DNA of 64,000 nucleotides from Plantago ovata (lineage: Eukaryota > Streptophyta > Magnoliopsida > Lamiales > Plantaginaceae), in NCBI GenBank assembly GCA_028274465.1, contig CM051456.1, positions 87,344,753 through 87,408,752 of the forward strand. The letters run 5' to 3'. Shown here piece after piece: positions 22,685-34,325 of this stretch; position 1 is the stretch's first letter; every line of letters starts with the position of its first letter. Below the pieces are notes generated by a model. The model saw only the letters and a list, made by a program, of their open reading frames with translations. It was not told the origin of the DNA and made no database searches. The translations under genes were made by a program, and so were the position numbers.

Positions 22685-24989
22685 ATAACGGTATCGATTT
22701 TAGAAACAAATAAATTTCTTGAAAAGAGAAAATCCGAAATAATTTTAAAAGTAACGGTCGGCAATAAATGCCATAACAATATTTGGCGCCATAGCGCTAA
22801 CAAAATCAAGTAAAAACCAACGGTAACTTAGAAGTCAAAAGAACAACGACTAGTGAAGAAAGTAAAGTTTCATCTTCTTATTTTAAAAACAAATCCCCAA
22901 AGACATCCCGGACCCTTCTCTGAGTCGCTGGCATCCTACTCGCGTGCATCCTCAGTAGTATCTGGAAGGAAGAAATTTTTGAAAACAAAGAGAGCGTGGG
23001 ATAAAGGATCTCAGTGAGGTTCTAAGTTAACAAACAGAAAGTAAACAGTTTTTGAAATCAAAAATCCTTTGCAGCAGATAAAATAACAAACAGAACAGAT
23101 AACATAACAGAAAGACAGAACAGATAAGTCGAAGTCCGTTGGTGCAGCCCGCCTTGTTACTCCTACTCCCAGATTGCCCTTATAGCTCCCTCCAGAGGGT
23201 ATACAACTCCGGACAGAAACAGAAACCCCCGTGTACTTTGGGGAAACGGAACCTACGACCCTAATAGACCTCAGCGACTTCTGCCGCGCGCCTAAAAGGG
23301 ATTAGACTAGGCAATAACCAAGCAAACTCGATAGTCCTCTACTACCCAATCCTACCTAATTATGACCTAATCGACCGGTCACACAGAAACAGACAGTTTA
23401 GATACAGATACAGAACAACAGATAACAACAATCAGATCTCGAAACATCGAGAAGTGTTCCTGCAGAAGAGTTAATCCAGAACATAATAGCAACAAACAAA
23501 GATAAGTAAATAGTCATACTTAGGACTTAGTTACTTTTACGCGGAAGCATACAGTATAACATAATATATAGTAGTAGATACAGATTGTCACATAGCCTTC
23601 CAGTTTTTCGCAAATAGATAAGTTTTGGGATGAACACTCACCTTAAGCCTTGCAAGTAGTGCTCAACCAAAAATAAAGCGAACTAAGAGCTAACGGACGG
23701 AGCACATAAACAGAAAGTATCTAGTTACTAACTAGAAGTTGAACGAACGCTAAACGAATGAAAATAAAAAGGTCGGTGAAGGATTGGCAAAGGAGGGCCT
23801 CGAACTCGGGACCTCTAAGTTAGTCAAAGAGAATACCTAACCAACTAAGCTAGCAAGTCAAACAGTTACAAAGCAACAAGACATAAACTATTTAAGTTGA
23901 ACGGTTTCCAGAAAACACTCTTTTGCTCTTTGAAAATTACTAAAGTACCCTCAGAGGTAAATTGCAAAACAGTACTATAGTTTCTGTAAATTTCAGCACA
24001 GTCCTCAACAGTCTAATCACAACAACAACAAACTATCCTAGGTCCCGGTTCTCAGTTCGATTCAAGGCCAGAAAACCACATACAACAGGGGTAAAATGGG
24101 TAAAATAGAAAAGAAAGAAAACGAACAAAACGAACTGGATCCGACTAATTACCTCGAACGAATTGGACTAGAGAGAAAGTTGTGAATCAAGAGAGAAGAG
24201 AAGAATTAAATCAAGATTCAATTCTCCTTGAATCCACGAACCAAAACAGGGCCGAACCAAACTTACCCGACCTGAACGGATCAGAATCGGGATGGAGAGC
24301 ACACGAACGGAACTTGACAGACCGGCACCGGAACGGAGCACGCAAACCAGAGCGATACGGCACAGGCTAGAACGGACCTGGGAAGGGTTGAACGGAACGG
24401 AGCGGAGTCGCGAATCACAACAAAAACAGGCTGGCGAAACCACGAACAGAACGGAGCAGCAGATCGCAAAACAACCGAGCCGGAAAAGAGCTTGAACGGA
24501 CCGATCGGAACCGGGCAGCAATCACGGCGAACTGAATTGAACCGGCGGCGGCACGGGGCACGGCGGACTGAATCGAACCGGCGGCGGCACAGGAAGCAGC
24601 AAACGGTGGTGATGAGATGATGATGGGTGGAGGTGATGATGATGCGGTTTGAGAGAGAGAGAGAAAAGAGTTTTCTTTCTTTCTTTGTTCGTTTGAGATG
24701 AGATGGGGCGTGAACATGGGGGGAGGAGAAAGACTAGTTAGGTTTAGGGTTTGTTGAGACATGGGCCAGAAACTTGGGCCACCAACACAAATGGGCTCAG
24801 CTGACTAATCTGAATTGGGCCTTACTAAACCGCTTGCTAACTGGCCCAAAATGGAACGGAGCGAAAATTCTACGCGAGCTATTAAATGACGAATTCGATT
24901 GCGCGGGAAAGAAATTAAATAACTACCAAATAAATTAATTTATTCAGGTAATTAAATAATTAAAATAAAATAAAATACGGGGCGTTACA
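22685..24989 (-). mobile_element. Large LTR-like segment fused to Cassandra
   Basis: On the minus strand it begins TGTAACGCCCCGTATTTTA, like an LTR, and extends about 2.3 kb to the Cassandra boundary. It has no coherent protein; the Arg/Ser-rich ORFs near 24170-24760 sit in a skewed-composition region and look spurious. Composition and the TGTAACG start suggest a large Gypsy (Del/Tekay-like) LTR. Its outer end is followed by TTGAT, the duplication that also precedes the Cassandra LTR at 21992, so both parts entered element A as one unit. Confidence 0.55.
23781..23860 (-). other. tRNA-like segment (pol III A and B boxes)
   Basis: On the minus strand it holds TAGCTTAGTTGG (A box, 23841-23852) and GAGTTCGAGGCCC (B box, 23795-23807), spaced about as in a tRNA. 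A full cloverleaf is not convincing (poor T-stem pairing), so this is a relic or mimic, not a functional tRNA gene. Confidence 0.45.
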
Positions 24990-27900
24990 TTGATTGTGTT
25001 ACTAAGTTCAAGGTAAAGGTTGAAAATATGCTACATCCTTGAACACTTCAGGATTCAGCTGAGAAATCAATTGCCGATTAAGAAATCAGTATGCAATGTT
25101 GGAAGAGCCTTCTACGAGCAGAATGGACCTAAGCTTGATGACAAGAAGTCAAAGAAGACAACAGCTGCAAATGTTGTCAGTGTTGGTCAGCAAGACAGGT
25201 ATACAACAGTCGCAAATGTTGCTGAGACTGATATCAGTCCATGAATGCAATAGCTGCAAATGTTGATCAACAAGGTAAGTGTACAACAGCCGTTGCTGAG
25301 AATGCAACAGCTTCAAATGTTGCTACTGGAGCCACTGCGGTTACTGAAACTAATGCACCCAGTGAAAAATCTAAGAAGAAAAAGAGGAAAGGTGATCATG
25401 ACACTCAAACTGCAGTGTCATCAGCTGACCCTATTCCCAAGAAGAAACGGACAAAGACTTACCCAAGAAAGAAAACAATGGCACGTATGTCCGTTCCAAT
25501 TGTCCATGATCTTTCAGATGATGCTCTAGTGGCTGCTGAAACGCAAGCCACTCCAGTAGATGTTGTTGAAGTGTTTGAAGAAGCCTTCAGCAATGTTGAA
25601 GTGTTTGCAGAAGCCTTCAACAATCAACCCAACGTTGATACATCTGCTGATAATAGACCACAAGGCAGTGGAAATGAAATTCCTGCCCAAGTCCCCGATA
25701 TCTACATTGTAGATAATCTTCATGACAACACTCTGGAACCAGCAAGTGATATTGCTGAATATTTGAGAAGAGCGGCACTTGCTGACAATGCTGCTGAAAA
25801 GATTGTTGCTGAACAAGCAACTCATCAAGTTGCTGAAGCTGCAATTGCTGAAGAACCAGTTGCTGAGACTGCAATGGTTCAAGTCCCAGAGGTTGCTGAA
25901 ACACCACAAGAGACAGTATTCGACGACGTATCTCGTGATGCTGAGAATATTAGACCAAGTTCACCAATAACTTCTATTGACAAAGTCCAACTGGTGCTGA
26001 CAGACCTAAGCCAACAAATGGACTTGGAGATTGATGACAACTCCAACAAGTCAGTAGACCTGTTCATGACAAGCAGTGAACTTAAAGGTCAAGATGTCTC
26101 TGCTCAACGTGTCAATTCAGAGACAAGGGAGATTGCTGAATCTGCACAGCCTTCTCAAATAGAGCAAGAAAAGAAGTCTGCTGAAGAACAAGTCCCAGAT
26201 AATGAAGATGCTGTCATTGCTGAAAGGACTGGGTCACCACCTGCCCTTCTTCAGCAGGTAGTTAACTCATACATAAGCAAAACTTCACTATCTGAAACTC
26301 TATCTTTTGCTGATATCATTGTTACCTTACAGACTTCTCAAGGTACAAGTCAGGAGATTGCTGAAACTTCTTCACCAGAATCCACAACTCCTGTTCAGCA
26401 GGTAGATGAAGTTTTTTGTAAATCTACTAAGTTTGACAACTTAGTACTTGTATCTAACTTAAAATTATTTCAGGATGAACACTTCAAGGATGCTGCTCAA
26501 GCTCCTGAAGCAATGGAAATAGTTCCAGCACAACAAAGTGTGCAACATGAGCTTGCTGAACTTCAGCAGGTAAATCATGTTCCAGTTTTAGACTCTAAAA
26601 CTATTTTCCAAAACCTTCCTCAAAAGGAGACCACTGAAGTGGTTCACATCAGTGAAGATTTGGAAGTAAGTTCAGAAGAACTTTACTCGACCTTCAAAAA
26701 GAATACCTTGACCAGAGTTGCTAAATCTGTCAGCAACTGGCAACGGTACAGAAGGATGGATCTCTCTGATCTTCACCTTCATCTTTCCAACGAGAAAAAG
26801 AGAATCTCTTTACTGAGACTCGAGACTTTTGTACATTCTATACTTCCAGAAGAGCTGACATATTCTCAGCTAATGAGCTCAAGTCTAATTGCTCTAATCA
26901 GAGAAAATATGAAAGCTAAATTCAAGAGTGCCTCTCCAGCTGAACAAGTTGTGACGCTCAAGGGTTCTTTTGTACCCGTGGTGGCTGAACCCCACAAAAT
27001 CAATGAGGAAGAGGAAGTTACTAGCGTTGTTATGTACAAACATCTCGAGTTAGTTATACTAACGGACGATGAAGAAGAAGAAGAGGATGAAAATATCCCG
27101 TAGGATACCAGTGATGATGATGAAGGAAAAGATTCCAAGGACAAAAAGGATGATGATGATGATAATCAATGTCCTAGTCCTGATGCTGGTGGAGTTAAGC
27201 TGACAATGGCTGAGACTGAAAATCAGCAAGCTGACCAAACTCCCAGTCAGCATCAAGAATCCACTCCTGCTCCTGCTGAGACAAGTACTCAAGCAACTGA
27301 ACAAGTTGCTGAAACTGAAGAAGAGTACACTAGAAAGCGTGTTGAAATGCACTTAGGCAAAAACAAGCTTTCTAATGCCGAATTAGCTCTACTCGATGCC
27401 AAGGTCACTGATCCAAACCTTGATGATGAAGATATGGATGAGGATTATCAAAGAGCACTCCAAAATAGTCTACAGATTCATGCTAGACATACGCAGAATC
27501 TAGACATTGCTCAATCTTCAGGAGTGAAGAACACGGAAGTCCCCTCCCTTCCACTTACTGCTGGTGAAACTCCAGTTGTTGAGTCAAAAGAGTTGCCCTC
27601 AGCAACCACTCAACCACCAGTGATTGAAGCTAAAGATTTAGGAACCAAGGTTGCTGGCCTTGATGAATCTGATGACGAAGACGATCTCTTTAACTTCTCA
27701 GCAAATGAAGAAGAACTGACAAAGAAAATTGAACCCACAGTGGTTACAATCCCTCCTCCATCTCTCTCAAATGATGAAGGAGATGCTGAAAGAAGTCGTT
27801 TGCTGAGAAATGATGATCAATTCGCTACTGAGATCAAAGCTCATTCACTCACTCCCTCTCTAGTGTCGTTTCCTAATATTGAGGATTTTACTCCAAGAAT

Positions 27901-29656
27901 TAAGGCACTTATGGCTGTTCACAAAGCATGCCAAGAAGAGGATGATGCATTGCTTGCTGAGAGTCCGCTTGATATTGGCAAGATACTGGCTACTGTGCTG
28001 AAACGCACTACTTCTCTTACCATAGCTCAGAAAGACATAAGTCTACACCACAAAAGCTATGAAGAAGATGTCAGTCATGCACTCAAACTGGCTAAAACTG
28101 CATTGAAAAAGGCTCAGGCTTTCATTGAAGAAAAAGTCGACAATGAGCGCAGACATGAGGAGAACTTGGTAAGTATTAAACAAAAACTGTCCAAGCTGAC
28201 TGCTGATCAGCAAGGAATAATTCTCAAGTATAATAGCCTAAGTACTCTTGCTGAAAATTGCAATGAGTTTTTCTCTCTGCACATTCAACCAATGATGCAA
28301 TCCATGTCTAAGAGGGAAGATAAACAAAGACAATCTTCAAGAGCAAAGAAAACCCCTGCTGAAGCGGCATTGATACTGCCTGGTCCACCTCCTAGAGAAC
28401 CTCTTGCTGAAAAAGAGCAAAGTTCAAAGAAACAAGCTGAAACAGATTCTGAGAGAAACTCAGCAAATCCAAAAAGAAGAAGAACATCTGCTGAAACTCA
28501 AGAATACTATCACACTGAAAGTCATCAAGATCTGAATGAAGATGATGATAATGATGATGAACAAACAATAGCTCAAGCAATAAGAGCTAGGCCAATTACA
28601 TACAGCCTTAACTCCTTCTGGCCATTCCAAACACTTCTCTTCTGACTGAAGATCTTCAACAAGAGATCAAGAAAATGATAAGTCAAGAAGAAGAAGGCAA
28701 AGACAGGAAGAAAAGAGGCTAGCCAGCATTGCTATTGTCTCTGGCATTGAATACACAAAGACCAGCAATGAAGAAACAACTCAAAATGTGATCAGAAACC
28801 TACATGGTTGCTGGGTCATAAAGCTGGAAGATTTGTTGGTCAATGATTTCTTTCCAACTGCTGTACTGAATCAAATGTACACTTGGATTGAATTAAAAGT
28901 GCAAAGAAACGAAAGGGATCCTCCTCCCTACCCAAGAAACATTGCTGCAAAATGGCTGAATCTGGAAGTCTTAGTAAGAAGAACTTCAATCAGCAAGAAA
29001 ATGAAGCAAGAGCCTGATTTAATCAAGCCGATTGATGTTGCTTACTACAGTGATCCTATAACCAAGAAGTCCAAGAAGAAATTTGTCTTGATTCCTTATG
29101 AGAATATTTTTCTCACTGCTAAGGATCAAGAAGAAGATCTTCTCCGATTAAGAAAGATTCATGCTAAGAAGGGAATTTCAGATACACAACTTCTCCATGC
29201 CAGCAATTGGGGCATGCACTTGTGGGTACTTCACTACAAAGAAATGAATGGTGAAAACCATCATTATACTACCTGCAAGAATGCAAGGATTATTCAACTT
29301 GAAGTCCGTAAGCTACTTGAAGATTACGAGAAGGACTGTGTTGAATTCTCTACGCTTGCTGAGAAGAGTGTAAGGGAGATTCTGAGAAAATCTTCTGCTG
29401 GAATAGCTTAAGTCCCTTGTAAAAGCTTTGTTTGTTTTTGTTTGCTGATTTTTGTAGTTATCTCTGAACTTTCTTGTAAACTTACTGAAAGATAACTATA
29501 AGCAATAAGCTTTTGACTGTTATTGGTTTTTATTATGCAACCTACTTATGCTTACTGTTTTATTATTAAAGTATGCTTTCATTATTCAACTGATTTATTC
29601 AACATCAGAAACCTCTAAAAGAGTAATAATTAATTTAGCCATGGATTGCTAACATC

Positions 29657-29671
29657 AAAAAGGGGGAAATT
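29657..29671 (+). promoter_or_regulatory. Polypurine tract of A
   Basis: AAAAAGGGGGAAATT abuts the 3' LTR. The same tract is found in inverted form beside the LTR of E (from 60677). Confidence 0.85.
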
Positions 29672-31190
29672 TGTTAGGAAACTTGTAAATTTTGATGAGC
29701 AATTAACCATGCTAAATTAAGGAAAGTCCTGTAACTAGTACTCTTATGGTCCATAAGAATTTAGAATTTTAAGGACATTGTAAAAGAGGAACGTTTGCTG
29801 AAGACTTAGTGTAGGTACTAGTTAGGTGCTTTAGTTTGCTGATGATGTACTTTGTTTTTACAAATGAACTATTGAAGAACTAGAACCGTTCAGAAACTTG
29901 AAGAATTCGAAGACTGAAGACTTAAGAAGATTTCTGAAGATGGTATCTACAAAGGCACATGTTGCTTAGAAAGTGGAAATTTCAGCAACAGCTTGCATCA
30001 GTGAAAATCTATATGACAGAGTAGGTTGTGCTAGCTGAAACTGAGACTGATAGCTTGCTGAAATACATATGTGACCTCCTTGCTGAAAGTACTTGCATTT
30101 ACGCTCCAACGTTCATATTTGAATTCCATTCAAATGAACATTAAATGCAAAAGTAAGCATGCGAAGAACATGAAGACTAGAAGACAAATGAAGGACGCTG
30201 CTGAAAGTACAAAAGCAAGATAGTGACATCTTAAGGAACAAAGCCTTAGAATTTGAAATTCAAACGGCTCCCTTGATTCACTATAAATAGAGGCCATCCG
30301 ACAAAGAGTGGAAGTGTGTCTACAACGTGATAAAACTCTCACTTTTGCTTAAACACTCATCTTCCATACTCTTTACTGCCTATTGATCCGCTCCAAGACT
30401 TAAAGCTTGAAACAAAAGCTACTTGTGAAGAAGTAGAACATTCACGGCTAAGAAATTAGTTAAGTGTTCTTTCTTTCGAACAAGAACAAGTCTTGACACC
30501 AGAAACAACTTAACTTGTTTACTGCAAAGTATTCCAAGTTTTGTTTCTTAGATTACTTGCTATAGCTGAATAAGTTATACTCTAGTCATCTCATCCCAAA
30601 CCTCTCTAACTGATAAACACCCTTTTTCAGGCGTGAAATTCAGGGAGAATTAATCAAGCATAGTGTTGCTGATTATAAGTCCCAAGTTTGGTGGAGAACA
30701 AGGTTTCGTTCTCTAGTTAGGTTGGAAACGAAGCAAGTGTGCTTTGGTTTCTGAAGAATCGTTCTAGATAGGTGTTGTAAGGAACCTCAAACATATCTTA
30801 GTGGATTCAGTCCTAGAAAGGACAAAGTGGATTAGTTGAGAGATTACGCCACTCTCAGCTACCACTATAAAAGTGTTTGTGTGATTTACTTTATTACATT
30901 TAGTTTTCAGCAAGCTTATCTATCTGTACACTGTCACTCTGCTCACTTGCTGAAATTAGCCTTTAATGAAAAGCACTTATTGTATAAAGACTCCCGCACT
31001 TTGTTTTTAAAGTACCAGTAAAACTCGTTACTGAAAAGTAACTAGTGCTTGCTGAGAAAGTTAAGTATCAGCAAACTCATTACTGAAAAGTAATAAGCTC
31101 TTGCTGAGAAAGTTTTTAAACGACGAAAGTTTGAAAAGGCTATTCACCCCCCCCCCTCTAGTCTTTTCTTATTGTTTAAAGGGACCAACA
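29672..31190 (+). repeat. 3' LTR of element A
   Basis: 1519 bp, colinear with the 5' LTR. TATAAATAG is at 30282-30290 and a C-run near 31147-31156. It ends ACCAACA, followed by the TSD CAGTC. Confidence 0.92.
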
Positions 31191-31669
31191 CAGTCTGATC
31201 AACCTCATGCTAGGAAGAGGGATTTGAATAAAAGGAAGTCAGAAAATCAGGAGATTGTGGCAAGGAAAAACCTCACGCCAGGAAGAGGAAGTTGAGTAAA
31301 AGGAAGTCAGAAAGTCAGAAAAAACAGATGGTCCTGAATGATGACGAATCGGATATTGATGATTATTCTGATTGATTAGTTGATGAATTTTATGTCGTTA
31401 AGCTGCCGAAATTGAGGTTTTTCAAGTCTGAATTGAATTCTCCAACGTTCAGAAAATCAGGAGATTGTGGCAAGGAAAAAACCTCACGCCAGGAAGAGGA
31501 AGTTGAGTAAAAGGAAGTCAGAAAGTCAGAAAAAAACAGATGGTCCTGAATGATGACGAATCGGATACTGATGATTATTATGATTGATTGGCTGATGAAT
31601 TTTGTGTCGTTAAGGTGCCGAAATTGAGTTTTTTCAAGTCTGAATTGAATTCTCCAATGTTTGGTTTTC
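31191..31669 (+). pseudogene. Ulp1-like gene, 3' part, with 210-bp tandem duplication
   Basis: Across the TSD the last exon continues in frame into a Lys/Arg-rich tail (QPHARKRDLNKRKSENQ) and stops at about 31295. Beyond, two units of about 210 bp (31241-31450 and 31451 to about 31665) repeat the tail coding region and 3' flank with small differences, as if the gene end was duplicated. Both units share GATTGTGGCAAGGAAAAA and CAGATGGTCCTGAATGATG. Confidence 0.6.
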
Positions 31670-31780
31670 TAATTCTGCAACATGTATGGTGTGGGTTCTT
31701 ATTCTAAAATGTGTACTGTTTGGTTTCATATGCATCTCAATGTATCATCATATCATCATCATATGTATTCCAGACCTATT

Positions 31781-32030
31781 TAATACGCACACATAGTTGC
31801 ACTGTGCAAATCACGTTCAATTGCTTCTGGTATGCGTATACCTTCATGACTTGAACCAGATTTAGCTTTATCATGACCATTACTAGCATTTACATCCCTA
31901 CGGGACTAATACGCACACATACTCGCACTGTGCAAATCACGTTCAATTGCTTCTGGTATGCGTATGCCTTCATGACTTGAACTGGATTTAGCTTTATCAT
32001 GACCATTACTAGCATTTACATCCCTATGGG
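31781..32030. repeat. 126-bp tandem duplication near the left end of the CACTA remnant
   Basis: Units 31781-31906 and 31907 to about 32030 differ at only a few bases (ACGCACACAT, GCTTCTGGTATGCGTAT). The unit is a multiple of three and is partly open on the minus strand, so it may be duplicated coding sequence near the 3' end of the TNP2-like gene. Confidence 0.75.
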
Positions 32031-32353
32031 GCATCAACTCTTCTCCCTCAGCAATAAGAACCTTCATTAGCTGCAGTACACAAGGAAAAAAGATCTAGAT
32101 TAGAGAGGGAAAAAACATTATCTAAAAGTACCATATGCTAAACAAGCAACTGATGGTTCCAGGACCAAAAGGTGGTTCAATACCTTCCAATCATTAAAGT
32201 CAAATTGGAACAAAAATTGGTGTCTTTGAACTTCTCCTGACGTGAACTGTTCTAAAACATGTAAAAACATAGCTATAGTACTGAACGATATCTATTTATT
32301 ATCAACCTAATAGCTAAGTCTAATCTAACTACCACAAACTATGTAGTACTAAT

Positions 32354-34063
32354 TCACGTACCCTCTATGACCTCCTCTGGTTCTAAGTCAATGAAAACAT
32401 CATCATGCAGCTGTATAACTTCTACCGTAGCCTGTACAGGTTTTCTAGCCTGACCATCGACATCTTCTTCTTGGTAAGAGTTGTTAATTGACTCGTCCTT
32501 CTCCACATACTCAACTTTGGATCGAGCAATTATAGGTACAGCAGCTAACCAATCGCCCTTATCTTTTTTCAAGGTAGGAAATTCAAGAAATACAACTCAA
32601 AGTGCTTGACTTGCCAAGATAAATGGTTCGTACACTTTGTACTTATTCTTATAGTTTATCTCCACCATATCATACTCCTCAATCGTTTTGGTGCCTACAT
32701 CAGTGGGATCATACCAATCAACATCAAACAACATTGTTCTTTTCAAAGGTACTCCAGGATATTCAAGGCGAACAATACACCTAAGCTTCCCATAGTAATC
32801 GTAGACATCATCACCTATGTCTGTCTCCAAGACAAGAACCCCAGCATTAACTACAGCATTTGTCGATCCACACTCACTGCTGTTGAACCTAAGTCCATTT
32901 ACAATGTAAGATGGGAAGGAGGAGTATCTTCTCCCAAGTCCACTTGCTAGTGCTTTTAAGTAAGGACATGTTATGTTGTTGTCCGGGTTTTGTACATGCT
33001 CCTTGAACCATGTAGGAAATTCGGAGACTAGGGCCTCCTTGAGCATGTCCTCAATTGTGTCATCCGCCACTATAGGAATTGCCTCCACACCACGGTCGCT
33101 GAAGAAACTGCACATGATGCGCATATTTGGTTTAATACTACCACTTGCAGTTTCTCTAAAATAAGGTTTTAATTCAATCGTAAAATGTAATAAGGCAACT
33201 AACCTACCAAACTTGACATGGAATGGCTTGAGCTCTGCACAATTCTTAAGGACATACGAATGTGCAACATTGTACTCCTTATCCGTTAGATATGCCACTT
33301 TTTCTTCACCATATGCCCTCCCCAAAACCTTAAAGATTGATAGTGCAACTTTATGGTCCTCTTGCACCTGAAATGTGTCGACATTTCTAGCCGGCCTAGA
33401 TGTCTTCGAAGGGACCCCATTGTCAAAGAAATAGGAGCAGAAAGTTGCAGTCTCTGCTCGAATGTATGCATTGGCAATCGAACCCTCAGGCTGAGCTTTG
33501 TTCTTCACATAATGCTTCAGCTTGTCTAAGTATTTTTTATAATATGTATGACATAATTAGATATACTAAACAATTATGTGTGATATATGTTTGTAAGTAT
33601 GATAGTAAAATATTTACCTCTCAAAGGGATACATCCAACGATACTGAACAGGTCCGGCTAGCAACGCCTCATCTGGGAGGTGAATGGGTAAGTGTTCTAT
33701 GGAATCAAAGAAGCTAGGTGGAAACATACGCTCGAGCTTGCACAGAATCACGGGTATGTTAGCCTTCAGCGTCTTCAACACTTCAACCTCAACAACCCGT
33801 GTGCATAGATTCTTGAAGAACAAGCTCAACCCGGTCAAGGCACTCCATGCCGGTCTATCTAAGAACTTGCGAAATGCAACCGGGATGAGCCTCTCCATGA
33901 ACATATGACAATCGTGGCTCTTCATCCCATACATCTTTGTCTTATTCGTGTCCACACATCGAGCAAATTTAGATGCATAATTGTCGGGGAACTTCAACAA
34001 CTTGACCCAATCATAAAGTGCCTCTCTAGCCTCTTTGGTCAAAGTGTAAACTACCCTGGGCCA
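32354..34063 (-). pseudogene. TNP2-type transposase, C-terminal half (DUF4218, DUF4216)
   Basis: Minus strand, from the C insertion leftward. 34063-33614 matches DUF4218 (GMKSHDCHMFMERLIP, FPPSFFDSIEHLPIHL, GPVQYRWMYPFER). After a probable intron (about 33540-33613), 33508-32597 carries the linking region and DUF4216 (MLFDVDWYDPTDVG.., YEPFILASQ). 32572-32354 encodes an acidic tail. These modules follow the transposase_21 domain in plant CACTA proteins. The first part was separated by insertion of C. Local frames are fairly open, so this half is less decayed than the N-terminal half. Confidence 0.82.
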
Positions 34064-34068
34064 CTTGC

Positions 34069-34325
34069 AGATGAACGAGATTGTCAGACTCAATTAATCA
34101 AATAAATTTGTTTTTAGCCAAAGGCAATTCACAACTACAACGAAAACCAAGGCACGTAGTGTAGAAGTAAAATAACCTCGAGTGTCGATCTCTAAGGACT
34201 ATAACTAGCTTTATCAAATTTAACTTAAACTATAAATCAGGAATCAAGCAAAGCACAGATTTTTCTTATCAATATGATGGAAGTCAGTGATAGTATGGTC
34301 ATACAAAGCAACGGGTAATAATCAT
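34069..34325 (-). repeat. 3' LTR of C, distal piece
   Basis: Matches 47490-47756 of the intact C LTR. The final base of the LTR differs (AGATGAACG here on the plus strand, CGATGAACG inside the other LTR). The last five bases, ATCAT, are the duplication made by B. Confidence 0.9.

Larger units (their letters stand above)
21257..29411 (+). pseudogene. Large post-pol ORF of element A (function unknown; interrupted)
   Basis: I do not recognise this protein. Removing the 3.0-kb insertion (21992-24989) leaves about 5.15 kb of coding DNA, now split into 21257-21991, 25020-25244, 25241-27103, 27206-28645 and 28788-29411 by frameshifts near 25035, 25235 and 28600 and an in-frame TAG at 27101. The N-terminus is basic (MAPKRQSSKTSKSSK) and then globular. 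The middle is acidic and low-complexity, with scores of V/I/L-A-E triplets. The C-terminal 200 residues are globular (IRNLHGCWV.., SNWGMHLWVLHYKEM, ..EKSVREILRKSS). No signal peptide or transmembrane segment is evident, so I would not call it env-like. The middle and C-terminal parts are conserved in copy E (60940-63141). Confidence 0.65.
12977..31190 (+). mobile_element. Element A: Sirevirus-type Copia LTR retrotransposon, 18.2 kb
   Basis: Order: 5' LTR, iMet primer site, gag, protease-integrase-RT-RNase H (Copia order), a post-pol palindrome field, a very long post-pol ORF, polypurine tract, 3' LTR. It is flanked by the 5-bp duplication CAGTC (12972-12976 and 31191-31195). RT motifs (NKARLVSQGYCQTEGLDYDE, YVDDIIFGS, FLGLQVKQLKDGIF) resemble the Sirevirus/Maximus lineage, which often carries an extra ORF after pol. 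It is disrupted by frameshifts and stops, and by a 3.0-kb insertion at 21992-24989. The LTRs differ at only a few percent of sites by eye, so insertion is fairly recent. Confidence 0.93.

Noticed and set aside
23781..23860. Functional tRNA gene
   Set aside because: A and B boxes are present but stems do not pair well enough for a cloverleaf.
24168..24762. Overlapping Arg/Ser/Cys-rich ORFs on both strands
   Set aside because: Compositional effect of a GC/GA-rich stretch inside the LTR-like segment; no frame has protein-like structure.
21257..29411. Calling the post-pol ORF an envelope gene
   Set aside because: No signal peptide, transmembrane segment or fusion-like hydrophobic region is visible; position after pol is the only support.
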